Shown piece by piece: positions 16,080 to 23,808 of a DNA stretch of 64,000 nt (positions are counted from its first letter, which is position 1; every line of letters starts with the position of its first letter). Origin of the DNA: Streptomyces griseicoloratus (GTDB taxonomy: Bacteria > Actinomycetota > Actinomycetes > Streptomycetales > Streptomycetaceae); NCBI RefSeq assembly GCF_014534645.1, contig NZ_JACVQF010000211.1:1-64000 (forward strand). The letters run 5' to 3'. Position numbers and translations under genes: made by a program. The notes beneath the pieces were generated by a model. The model was not told the origin of the DNA. It did no database searches and saw only the letters and a list, made by a program, of their open reading frames with translations.

Positions 16080-16565
16080 TCATGCAGCTTGGCTGTCGGG
16101 CTTCTGGCCGTGCTCCAGGTACACAAGGACCGCATTCTCCCGGGCCTCTGCCGCTGCGAGGATGCGTCGGGCCAGTCGTGGGATGGTGCGCTCGGCGATC
16201 TGCTCCAAGGTGAGGAACTCGAAGCTTCTCAGCTCGTCGGCCTGCAGCTCGATGCCGGCCAATTGCTCTCGGCTGAGCCGGCCGCCGTCGAAGAGGTACA
16301 GCACCTTGTCGCCCTCGGCCTCGTTCGGGGCCCAGTCGACCGCGAGGAGGCGTCCGATGGGCGGGGTGATCCCCAGCTCTTCGCGAACCTCGCGCACGGC
16401 AGCGTGAAGGGGTGATTCGCCGGCCTCGACGTAGCCGCCGGGGATGTCCCAGCAGTCCTTGTAAGTGGGCTCCACCATGAGGACGCGGTCCGCGTCGTCA
16501 AAGAAAAGCGCACCCGCCGCCATGCGCGGATGCGCCATCTTCGCTTCGTGTGCGTTCGCTGCCAT
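16080..16565 (-). CDS. NUDIX hydrolase
   Basis: 161-aa pyrophosphohydrolase with a complete Nudix box, GGYVEAGESPLHAAVREVRE then ELGI (G-x5-E-x7-RExxEExGU), at about residues 44-67. The specific nucleotide substrate is unknown. Start chosen at ATG 16565, where a TACGCT hexamer ends 7 nt upstream on the minus strand (leaderless pattern); ATGs at 16595 and 16538 are alternatives. Its stop overlaps the ATG of the following ORF by four bases. NUDIX genes beside XRE regulators are a frequent Streptomyces pair, and a decayed XRE remnant lies immediately upstream here. Confidence 0.8.
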   Translation of the reverse strand: MAANAHEAKMAHPRMAAGALFFDDADRVLMVEPTYKDCWDIPGGYVEAGESPLHAAVREVREELGITPPIGRLLAVDWAPNEAEGDKVLYLFDGGRLSREQLAGIELQADELRSFEFLTLEQIAERTIPRLARRILAAAEARENAVLVYLEHGQKPDSQAA

Positions 16566-16587
16566 GCAGCCGAGCGTATCCAGCTGA

Positions 16588-16865
16588 GACGACATGCAGC
16601 CTGTCGGCCAGATCCGTCATGTTCCGGCTGGGCCGGCCGGGCTGCCGTCGCACCCAGGTGAGCACCAGCTCGCGCGCCAGGTAGTGGCTCCGCACCTGTT
16701 CAGGGGCTCAGCTCTCTGCTTCGAGGACCTTCGCGAGCGCGTCATCCATCCGGTTGTACGCGCTGAGCGTCGCGCCACTTCGAGGTTGTGCCGCGTCCGG
16801 CGCTCAGTCGGCAGTCCTGCCGTGTCAATCCGCGGGCCCAGGTCGACGGCGACCTGTATGTCGTC
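16588..16865 (-). pseudogene. Remnant of an XRE-family regulator (C-terminal part)
   Basis: Reading the minus strand from 16865 gives DIQVAVDLGPRIDTAGLPTE and RRTRHNLEVAR, then a shift to another frame (one base missing near 16770) gives LSAYNRMDDALAKVLEAES. After that come a TGA (16708-16710) and APEQVRSHYLAREL, LVLTWVRR, PSRNMTDLADRLHVV. This matches the C-terminal region of Streptomyces helix-turn-helix regulators as I know them. The DNA-binding N-terminus is absent, there is one frameshift and one in-frame stop, and the remnant begins directly after the stop codon of the exopeptidase gene. Confidence 0.65.
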
Positions 16866-16866
16866 G

Positions 16867-18405
16867 TCAGGAGCAGACCTTGCCGTCCTCCGGTACCGTC
16901 CCGTCCAGCAGGTAGGCGTTGACCGTGGAGTCGACGCAGTCGCTCCCGCTCCCGTACGCCCCGTGGCCCTCGCCCTTCCAGGTGAGCATCACCCCGACGT
17001 CCTTGCCGAGCTCGTCCGCCATCCTGCGCGCGCCCTCGTAGGGCGTGGCCGGGTCGCCGGTGTTGCCGACCACCAGGATCGGAGCCGCACCGGGTGCGCT
17101 CACCTCCGGCGTCTCGTGCTGTCCGGCGACCGGCCAGTCGTGGCACCAGCCGGCCGTGTCCCAGCCCAGGAACGCACCGAACACCGGCGAGATCTTCTCG
17201 AACCTGGGCAGCAGCTCCTTGGTCTCCTCGACCGTCGGCCGCTGCTTGTCGTCCAGGCACGATATGACCCGCTGCGAGTGGGTCGTCGTGCCGTAGCGAC
17301 CGGAGGAGTCGCGCTCGTTGTAGCCGTCGGCGAGCGCCAGCAGCTCCGAACCGTCGCCCTCCTCCGCCGCCTCCAGCGCGCTCGTCAGGGCCGGCCATCC
17401 GTCCTTGCTGTACAGCGGCAGCACGATCCCGGTGAGCGCCAGGGTCTGCGTCAGCTTCCGCCCCGGCGAAGACGTCGGCAGGGGTTCGGAGTCGATCCGC
17501 TCCAGCAGGTCGGCGATCTTGCGCGAACCCTGCTCGGGGTCCTGCCCGGTGGACTCCAGGTAGTCGTCCAGGGCGCGCTGGAAGCCCCTGGTCTGGTTCT
17601 CGGCGTGGCCCATCGTGTCGGCGCCGGGGTCGACGACCGCGTCGAGGATCAGCCGTCCCACGTTCTTCGGGAACAGGTGGGCGTAGACACCGCCGAGTTC
17701 GGTGCCGTAGGAGATGCCGAAGTAGTGCATCTTCGCGTCACCCAGGACATGACGCATCAGGTCCATGTCCCGGGCGGTGTCGGTGGTCGACACGTGGGCC
17801 ATCAGCTTTCCGGCGGCCTTCTCGCAGCCCTTGCCGAAGTCGGCGGCGTCCTTGAGGTACGCCTGCTCCTCGGCCGGGGTGTCGGGGGTGGCATCGACCG
17901 ACTCGGCGGCCTGGATGTCCTCGTCCTCACGGCAGCGGACGCCCTCGCTGGCGGCCACGCCGCGCGGGTCCCAGCTCACCAGGTCGTACCGCTCGTGCAG
18001 CCGCGAGACGCTGTCGGCGTACGACGGCATCGTCGACACGCCCGAGCCGCCGGGTCCGCCGAAGTTGAACAGCAGGGAGCCGATGCGCCGGTCCCCGTCG
18101 GCCTTGTCGCGGATCATCGCGAGGCCGATCGTCTCGCCCTCCGGCTCCGCCCAGTCCAGCGGCACCTTGAGCGTGGCGCACTGCCAGTCGCCGCCCGGAG
18201 CGGGGGAGTCCGCGGTGCCCTTGCAGCGGCCCCAGTCGAGCCGCTGGGAGGCCAGTGACGCGGGCACCCCGGACGGGGCGACCGCCGACGGCCCCCTGCT
18301 GTCCGACCCCCGGTCGTCCTGGTCGTCTCCGGACGAGCCGCTGCTGCAGCCCGTGAGCAACGCGGCGGCGGCCATGAGAGCCGTCCACCGTACGAGCCGT
18401 GCCAT
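16867..18405 (-). CDS. Secreted lipoprotein exopeptidase, Tap/SlpD-SlpE type
   Basis: 512-aa alpha/beta-hydrolase-fold peptidase of the Streptomyces tripeptidyl-aminopeptidase family. The N-terminus MARLVRWTALMAAAALLTGC is a lipoprotein signal with the lipobox Cys at residue 20, so it should be membrane-tethered outside the cell. The catalytic Ser is in GISYGTELGG (about residue 231), the Asp in NTGDPATPYEG (about residue 452) and the His in GEGHGAYGS (about residue 478). I start at ATG 18405, 7 nt after GAGGGGGG. It is a tandem paralogue of the next gene upstream; both end with the same GTVxxDGxVCS tail. Confidence 0.85.
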   Translation of the reverse strand: MARLVRWTALMAAAALLTGCSSGSSGDDQDDRGSDSRGPSAVAPSGVPASLASQRLDWGRCKGTADSPAPGGDWQCATLKVPLDWAEPEGETIGLAMIRDKADGDRRIGSLLFNFGGPGGSGVSTMPSYADSVSRLHERYDLVSWDPRGVAASEGVRCREDEDIQAAESVDATPDTPAEEQAYLKDAADFGKGCEKAAGKLMAHVSTTDTARDMDLMRHVLGDAKMHYFGISYGTELGGVYAHLFPKNVGRLILDAVVDPGADTMGHAENQTRGFQRALDDYLESTGQDPEQGSRKIADLLERIDSEPLPTSSPGRKLTQTLALTGIVLPLYSKDGWPALTSALEAAEEGDGSELLALADGYNERDSSGRYGTTTHSQRVISCLDDKQRPTVEETKELLPRFEKISPVFGAFLGWDTAGWCHDWPVAGQHETPEVSAPGAAPILVVGNTGDPATPYEGARRMADELGKDVGVMLTWKGEGHGAYGSGSDCVDSTVNAYLLDGTVPEDGKVCS

Positions 18406-18493
18406 GTGCATTCCCCCCTCGCGGGCCGTCCGCGCCGTGCGGCGGATGGCGGTCATGCCATGGTAGGCGGATCGCACAGCACCCGTTGCGGCC

Positions 18494-18502
18494 TGTGGAT
18501 AA
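18494..18502 (-). promoter_or_regulatory. DnaA box (TTATCCACA on the minus strand)
   Basis: TGTGGATAA on the plus strand is the reverse complement of the canonical DnaA 9-mer TTATCCACA. It lies in the 128-nt gap between the two exopeptidase genes. Confidence 0.4.
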
Positions 18503-18533
18503 CGCTCTGACCAGCGGCTCCCCGGTAATCGGG

Positions 18534-20093
18534 TCAGGAGCAGACGGTCCCGTCCGCCGGCGTCCTGCCGTCCAGCAGATAGCCGTGCACGGCGTCCTGC
18601 ACGCACTTGTTCTTGCTGTCGTAGGCGCCGTGCCCCTGCCCCCGGTACGTCAGCTCGACTCCGACGCCCTTGCCCAGTGCGTCCGCCATCCGTCCCGCGC
18701 CCTCGTAGGGTGTGGCCGGGTCCCCGGTGTTGCCGATCACGAGGATCGGCGGGGCTCCGGGGGCGCTGACGTCGGGATGGGCCGCGGCTCCGGCCACCGG
18801 CCAGTCGGTGCAGCTCAGCATGCCCCAGGCGAGGTAGTCGCCGAACAGCGGGGACGCCTTCCTGAACTCGGGCAGCTTCCGCTCCACGTACGCCGTGTCG
18901 TACCGGGGCTTGTCGTCGGCGCAGTTGATGGCGACGTTGGCCGCGACGAGGTTGCTGTACTCGCCGTTCTCGCTGCGTCCGTTCAGGGCGTCCGACAGCG
19001 CCATGAGGACCCTGCCGTCGCCGTCGTACGCCTGCACCAGTCCCTCGGTGAGGTACTCCCAGAAGTCCTTCGAGTACAGCGCCTGCGCGATGCCGCTGGT
19101 CGCCGCGGTCTGGGTGAGTTCGCGGGGGCTGATGCCGGGGATCGGTCTGCGGTCCAGGTCCCGCAGCAGCCGGGCGATGCGGTTCTTGACGTCCTGCGCG
19201 CTGTCGCCGACGGGACAGTCCTCGACCTGCGACACGCAGTCCTCGGCGAAGTTGTCGAGGGCGAGCTGGAAGCCCTTCGCCTGTGCGAGCGAGCCCTCTT
19301 CGGCGGTCTGCGTCGGGTCGACGACCGCGTCGAACACGGCGCGGCCGACCTTCTCGGGGAAGAGGTGGGCGTAGACGCCGCCGAGTTCGGTGCCGTAGGA
19401 GATGCCGAAGTAGTACAGCTTGTCGTCGCCGAGGACCTGGCGCATGAGATCCATGTCGCGGGCGGCGTCGGTGGTGGCCACGTGCGGCAGCATCTGCCGG
19501 GAGTTCTTCTCGCAGGCCCCGTTGAACTTCTTGGTGTTGTCCACCAGCTCGGTGCGCTCGGCGGCGTCGTCGGGGGTGGCGTCCTGCTGGAAGTACGTGT
19601 CCAGCTGCTTGTCGTTCAGGCAGAGGACGGGGGCGCTGCGGCCGACTCCGCGCGGGTCGAAGCTGACCAGGTCGTAGCGGGTGCGCAGCTTCTCGTAGTC
19701 CGGGCCGAAGGCGGGCAGCGTGGTGACGCCCGAGCCTCCGGGGCCGCCGAAGTTGAAGACGAGCGAGCCGATCCGCCGGCTCGCGTCACCGCTGGTCCGC
19801 GCCCGGATCAACGCCAGGCCGATCGTGTCCCCCTTGGGGTCGTCCCAGTCGCGCGGGGCCTTCATCGTGGCGCACTGCCACGCGTCGCCGTCCGGCAGCG
19901 GGGAGGGAGCGGAGCCGCCGCCCTCGGCCTGGGACGGTGCCGGGCAGGCCGTCCAGCTGAGTTTCTGGTCCGCCAGGTCCGCGTCGCTCGCGGAGTCGCT
20001 GCGGCCGTCCGCCACCACGGCGGACAGGAGCAGGCCGGTGGCGATGGCGGAGGCGGTGAGTGCGACGGCACGCAGCCGGGCGGTATTCGGCAT
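18534..20093 (-). CDS. Secreted exopeptidase, Tap family (paralogue)
   Basis: 519-aa protein homologous along its length to its downstream neighbour. It shares FGISYGTELGGVYAHLFP (Ser about residue 229), IGNTGDPATPYEGA and GQGHGAYDS, plus paired cysteines and a C-terminal VCS. Its N-terminus (RLRAVALTASAIATGLLLSA) is a signal or anchor sequence without a lipobox Cys, so the two paralogues probably differ in release from the cell. The start ATG 20093 has CACGAT ending 6 nt upstream and no good ribosome-binding site. The 128-nt gap to the next gene suggests separate control. Confidence 0.85.
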   Translation of the reverse strand: MPNTARLRAVALTASAIATGLLLSAVVADGRSDSASDADLADQKLSWTACPAPSQAEGGGSAPSPLPDGDAWQCATMKAPRDWDDPKGDTIGLALIRARTSGDASRRIGSLVFNFGGPGGSGVTTLPAFGPDYEKLRTRYDLVSFDPRGVGRSAPVLCLNDKQLDTYFQQDATPDDAAERTELVDNTKKFNGACEKNSRQMLPHVATTDAARDMDLMRQVLGDDKLYYFGISYGTELGGVYAHLFPEKVGRAVFDAVVDPTQTAEEGSLAQAKGFQLALDNFAEDCVSQVEDCPVGDSAQDVKNRIARLLRDLDRRPIPGISPRELTQTAATSGIAQALYSKDFWEYLTEGLVQAYDGDGRVLMALSDALNGRSENGEYSNLVAANVAINCADDKPRYDTAYVERKLPEFRKASPLFGDYLAWGMLSCTDWPVAGAAAHPDVSAPGAPPILVIGNTGDPATPYEGAGRMADALGKGVGVELTYRGQGHGAYDSKNKCVQDAVHGYLLDGRTPADGTVCS

Positions 20094-20204
20094 GCACCCA
20101 TCGTGCGGCGGTGCGGTGCCGTGCGCTCGGGGCGGGAGCCGTACGAGGGAGGCGGGAGGCGCGGCCGGAACCGCTGGGGTGTCCGCGGGGCGTGGTCCGG
20201 GCCG

Positions 20205-22985
20205 CTACAGCGCCTCTTTCCTCGACAGGTGGTTGAAGGCCAGCCATCCCGGGAGCACCGGCAGCCACAGGGTGAGCAGGCGGAACAGCAGCACCGCAGG
20301 TGCGGCGACCTCCTTGGGCAGGCCCACGGCGATCAGGCCGACCGTCAGGGTGGCCTCCACCGCGCCCACGCCACCCGGTGTCGGTGCCGCCGACCCCAGC
20401 GCGTTGCCCGCGAGGAAGACGACGGCGACGCTGGCGATGCTGATCGACGTCGACTCGTCGCCGAACGCCCGGATCGAGGCGTCCAGGCACATCACGAAGC
20501 AGGCGGTGAGCAGCAGCATGCCGCCGATGCCGGTGACCAGCTTCTGCGGCCGCTGCAGCACGTCCAGCATGCGCGGCACGACGCCGGCGAAGAGCGACCG
20601 CACGCGCGTGACGACGAATTTCCGCAGGAAGGGCACCGAGGTGACGACCAGCACGAGCACCGCCACCGTCAGCAGACCCGCGATGACCGTCCGGGACGGC
20701 GACAGCGACGGCGTCTTCTCGGTGCCGGTCAGATAGCCGAAGGCCAGCAGCATCAGGATGTGGCAGCCGAGACCGAACAGCTGCGAGGCGCCGACGCTCG
20801 CCACCGCGAGCCCGGGCCGCACCCCCGCGCGCTGCAGGAAGCGCGTGTTCAGGGCGACGCCGCCGACCGCAGCCGGGGCGACGATCTTCACGAACGACCC
20901 GGCGACCTGCGCGGCCACGGTCCGCAGGAACGGCACCCGCTCGGGCACGAACCCCAGCAGGGCCATCGCCGCGGCGACGTAGCTCGCCGCCGAGAACAGC
21001 ACCGCCGCGGCGACCCAGCCCCACTCGGCGTTCGAGATCAGCGGCCCGAACTCGATGTGGGTGAGCTGTGTCAGCAGGAAGTACGCGCCGATCGCACCGG
21101 CGATGAAGCTGATCAGCGTGCGTGGCCGGACCCGCTCCAGGCGGGCCGGCTCGACGGGGGCCTGTGGCCTGATCCGCAGCACCTCGTGCCGGATCTGCGT
21201 GAGCAGGTCCTCCTCGCGCGCCTCGTCCAGCGCCTCGTCCAGAGCCCGCTTCTCGGCCCGCTGCTCCGCGCGTACGGCCTTCTTGTCGGGCTTGTCGAGT
21301 ACGACCCCGGCGTCCTCGCCGGCCGCCTCCAGCCGGCTCTGCCTGGCCTGCCGGGACGCCTCCAGGACCGCGTCCCGCTCGCGCTGGGCCCGTTCCCGGG
21401 CCAGCTTGCGCAGGGTCGCGCGCGTGGAGCGGCTGAGCGCGATGGGCTGGAGCATCGGCAGGCAGTCGGCCACGGCGTCGGGGCCGAGCACGCCCACCGC
21501 CGAGGCCACCGCGCGCTCGGCCCCCACCCGCAGGCCGAGCGTCACCAGGAGCTGCGAGATGTCCATGCGCAGCAGCAGGTCGCCGGCGGCGATCTCGCCG
21601 ATGCGCAGCTCCGTGAGGATCACCGTGCCGGAACGATCCACCAGGATCGCGTCGCCGACCAGCCTGCGGTGCGCGATGCGCCGGGACTGCAGGGCCCGCA
21701 CCTGCTCCCAGGTGCCGCGCAGCAGCTCGTCGGTGATCTCCTCGTCCGGCAGCGAGTCGAGGGTGCGTCCGCCGGTGTGTTCGTAGACGAGCATCACGGC
21801 GTCGGGACCCAGCTCGGACGTCGCGATCAGCTTGGGCGCGTTGGCGCCGGCGGCGATCGCCGCGTACGCGAGCAGCGCCTCCTGCTCCAGCGCCTGCCGC
21901 AGCGACTGCAGGCTGCTGCGGGTGGCGAATCCGCGCAGCGTCAGGTTGCGCCACGCGCGGTAGAAGAAGCCCTGCGCCTGCTGCTCCCGGTCCACCACCG
22001 TGACGTCCAGCGGCCGGCCGTCCTCCAGCGTGACGAAGTAGCGCCGGCCGCGGTCGCCGGTCTCGGTGGTGTCCGGGGTCACCTCCTCGCGCGAGGCGGT
22101 CACCGGGTGGAAGCCGACGGTCCGCAGGCCCGCCATCAGGGTCCGCCCGGTGGGGCGCACGTTGGGGGACCCGACCGCGTACAGCGTCCCGTAGGCCACG
22201 GACCAGCCGATCAGGACCGTCAGGATGATCGAGAACGGCGTCGTGTAGCCGGTGACGAGCATCGAGAAGGCGTCGAGGAGCAGCACGATCCACAGCACCG
22301 CGCGCCACCGTGGCCTGCGGGACATGCCGACGGCCGTCATGTAGGCGATGACGGGCGCGAGGTAGCCGTGCACCGGGTCGGTGAGGGCGTGGATGTCGCC
22401 GGGAGAGGGCTGGGTGAGCGCATCCTGGATGGAGCCGGGGGCCGCCTTGGCGACCCACAGGTCGGTGGCGAGGGTCACCCCGTGCGCGAGGACCGCGGCG
22501 AGCACGCCGTCGGCGATCCGCAGCCCGTCCCGTTTGATCAGGCGCTCGATCGCGAAGGCGACCGGCACCAGGAGGATCGCGATGCTGGAGGCCAGGCCCG
22601 CGATCTTGATCAGCAGGTCGGGTGCCTGCCCGGTGCCCTTGGTGATGTCCTGTTCGAGCCCCGAGGTGGTGCCGTGCGCGAACGCGGCGATGGCGAGCAG
22701 CACGCCGACGGCGAGCAGACCCACGGCGAGCCGCATGAGGTCGGAGGGCCGGTGCACGCGCGCGGGGAGCAGCGGTTCGTCGCCCTCCACCTCGTCGATG
22801 TGGGCGACGTCGGTGTGGTCCGCGGCCGGCGCCGGCCTGCCTCCGGACGCCCGCTCGCCGGTGTCTCCGGAGTCCTTGCCCTTCTGGTCACCGGTGCCAG
22901 GGCGCGACGAGCCGTCAGAGGTGCCCTCGCCGTCCTGGGGGTGCACACCCTGCTGTTTCATCGCCTCTTCTTGCTCTCGTATCAC
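20205..22985 (-). CDS. Membrane protein: degenerate kinase-like module plus YbhN/MprF-type flippase domain
   Basis: 926-aa protein. A polar N-terminal leader (about 85 residues) is followed by an N-terminal set of membrane segments (about residues 88-275). Then comes a soluble region with kinase-like landmarks (LVYEHTGGRTLDSL; IAHRRLVGDAILVD; VILTELRIGE) in which the usual catalytic HxD and DFG are not intact. A charged helical stretch (residues 575-645) leads to a C-terminal UPF0104/LPG-flippase-like block of about eight membrane segments with the conserved APAAVGGVALNTRFL and SAAPTPGGVGAVEA. It probably moves or senses a lipid; the substrate is unknown. Starts at GTG 22985 or ATG 22961. Divergent from the ATL gene. 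Confidence 0.75.
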   Translation of the reverse strand: MIREQEEAMKQQGVHPQDGEGTSDGSSRPGTGDQKGKDSGDTGERASGGRPAPAADHTDVAHIDEVEGDEPLLPARVHRPSDLMRLAVGLLAVGVLLAIAAFAHGTTSGLEQDITKGTGQAPDLLIKIAGLASSIAILLVPVAFAIERLIKRDGLRIADGVLAAVLAHGVTLATDLWVAKAAPGSIQDALTQPSPGDIHALTDPVHGYLAPVIAYMTAVGMSRRPRWRAVLWIVLLLDAFSMLVTGYTTPFSIILTVLIGWSVAYGTLYAVGSPNVRPTGRTLMAGLRTVGFHPVTASREEVTPDTTETGDRGRRYFVTLEDGRPLDVTVVDREQQAQGFFYRAWRNLTLRGFATRSSLQSLRQALEQEALLAYAAIAAGANAPKLIATSELGPDAVMLVYEHTGGRTLDSLPDEEITDELLRGTWEQVRALQSRRIAHRRLVGDAILVDRSGTVILTELRIGEIAAGDLLLRMDISQLLVTLGLRVGAERAVASAVGVLGPDAVADCLPMLQPIALSRSTRATLRKLARERAQRERDAVLEASRQARQSRLEAAGEDAGVVLDKPDKKAVRAEQRAEKRALDEALDEAREEDLLTQIRHEVLRIRPQAPVEPARLERVRPRTLISFIAGAIGAYFLLTQLTHIEFGPLISNAEWGWVAAAVLFSAASYVAAAMALLGFVPERVPFLRTVAAQVAGSFVKIVAPAAVGGVALNTRFLQRAGVRPGLAVASVGASQLFGLGCHILMLLAFGYLTGTEKTPSLSPSRTVIAGLLTVAVLVLVVTSVPFLRKFVVTRVRSLFAGVVPRMLDVLQRPQKLVTGIGGMLLLTACFVMCLDASIRAFGDESTSISIASVAVVFLAGNALGSAAPTPGGVGAVEATLTVGLIAVGLPKEVAAPAVLLFRLLTLWLPVLPGWLAFNHLSRKEAL

Positions 22986-23146
22986 TGGTCACCGCCCGCA
23001 CGATGGTGGCATGCCCCACCGACAGCCGGGCCCATCAGGGTGCCCGCGCGGGCCGCACAGTCTGCCCGAAGTGCCGCTCTCCGGCGAGGGCCGCGCACCG
23101 CCGCGAGCGCCCCGCACTGTCGGTGGAGTGGGGCAGGATGGGTCGG

Positions 23147-23533
23147 ATGAGCGAGCACAGCCTTCCCGACGACGCCCGCCCGGAGCAGGCGGACGCACTC
23201 CCGGAATACGCCGAGCGGGTCCTGGAGGTCACCGAGCTGATTCCGCCGGGGCGCGTCATGACGTACGGGGACGTCGCAGAGTGGCTGGAGGAGGGCGGTC
23301 CCCGGCAGGTGGGCCGGGTGATGTCCCTCTACGGGGGAGGCGTTCCGTGGTGGCGCGTCGTCCGCGCGGACGGCGTCCTCCTCGCGGGCCACGAACTGGA
23401 GGCGCTCGGCCACTACCGGGCGGAGGGCACGCCTCTGAAGGAGGCGAGCAGGGCCGCGGAGGGCCATCTGCCGCGCCTCGACCTGAAGCGGGCGCGGTGG
23501 GACGGCGGCGAACGCGCGCAGGGTCACACCTGA
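23147..23533 (+). CDS. Alkyltransferase-like protein (ATL), MGMT fold without the reactive Cys
   Basis: 128-aa protein of the O6-alkylguanine-DNA-alkyltransferase C-terminal fold. It keeps the DNA-binding region (IPPGRVMTYGDVAEWL, about residue 32; GRVMSLYGGG), but the methyl-accepting PCHR motif is replaced by PWWRVVRADG. That is the hallmark of ATL proteins, which flip out alkylated guanine and hand it to nucleotide-excision repair. The start at ATG 23147 has CAGGAT ending 7 nt upstream. It stands just before adnAB, in keeping with a repair neighbourhood. Confidence 0.85.
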   Translation: MSEHSLPDDARPEQADALPEYAERVLEVTELIPPGRVMTYGDVAEWLEEGGPRQVGRVMSLYGGGVPWWRVVRADGVLLAGHELEALGHYRAEGTPLKEASRAAEGHLPRLDLKRARWDGGERAQGHT

Positions 23534-23750
23534 CAGCTTCCGCCATCGGACGGGCCGAGGTGTGACCGCTGATCCGTATGAGTGAAAAGGGGCACATCGG
23601 GCACGTCCGTGGCATGACGTACGTTCGTGGGGCGGGAGACACACGTGCCACGAGCGCCCCGAGGGAGGAAAGGGAAGAAGGGGAAGCCCTGCTTCCGTCC
23701 CGTCCGTCGGCGTAGCGTCGGCTGCGCGCGTCCCCCTCATCCCGTGGCCA

Positions 23751-23770
23751 CCGCCCTTCCCGAAGGGCGG
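23751..23770. promoter_or_regulatory. Hairpin in the adnA leader
   Basis: CCGCCCTTC / GAAGGGCGG, a tight hairpin 38 nt before the adnA start. The whole 275-nt gap (23534-23808) shows no other clear element; a small basic ORF inside it does not look coding. Confidence 0.3.
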
Positions 23771-23808
23771 GCCGCCCACCAGCACACCCACCAGGACCGG
23801 CGAACCAC

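Noticed and set aside
18399-23150. Very long open frame on the plus strand antisense to the exopeptidase and membrane-protein genes
   Set aside because: It is a high-GC frame shadow: composition is Arg/Gly/His/Val-rich with no domain, while the minus strand encodes three clear proteins with catalytic motifs.
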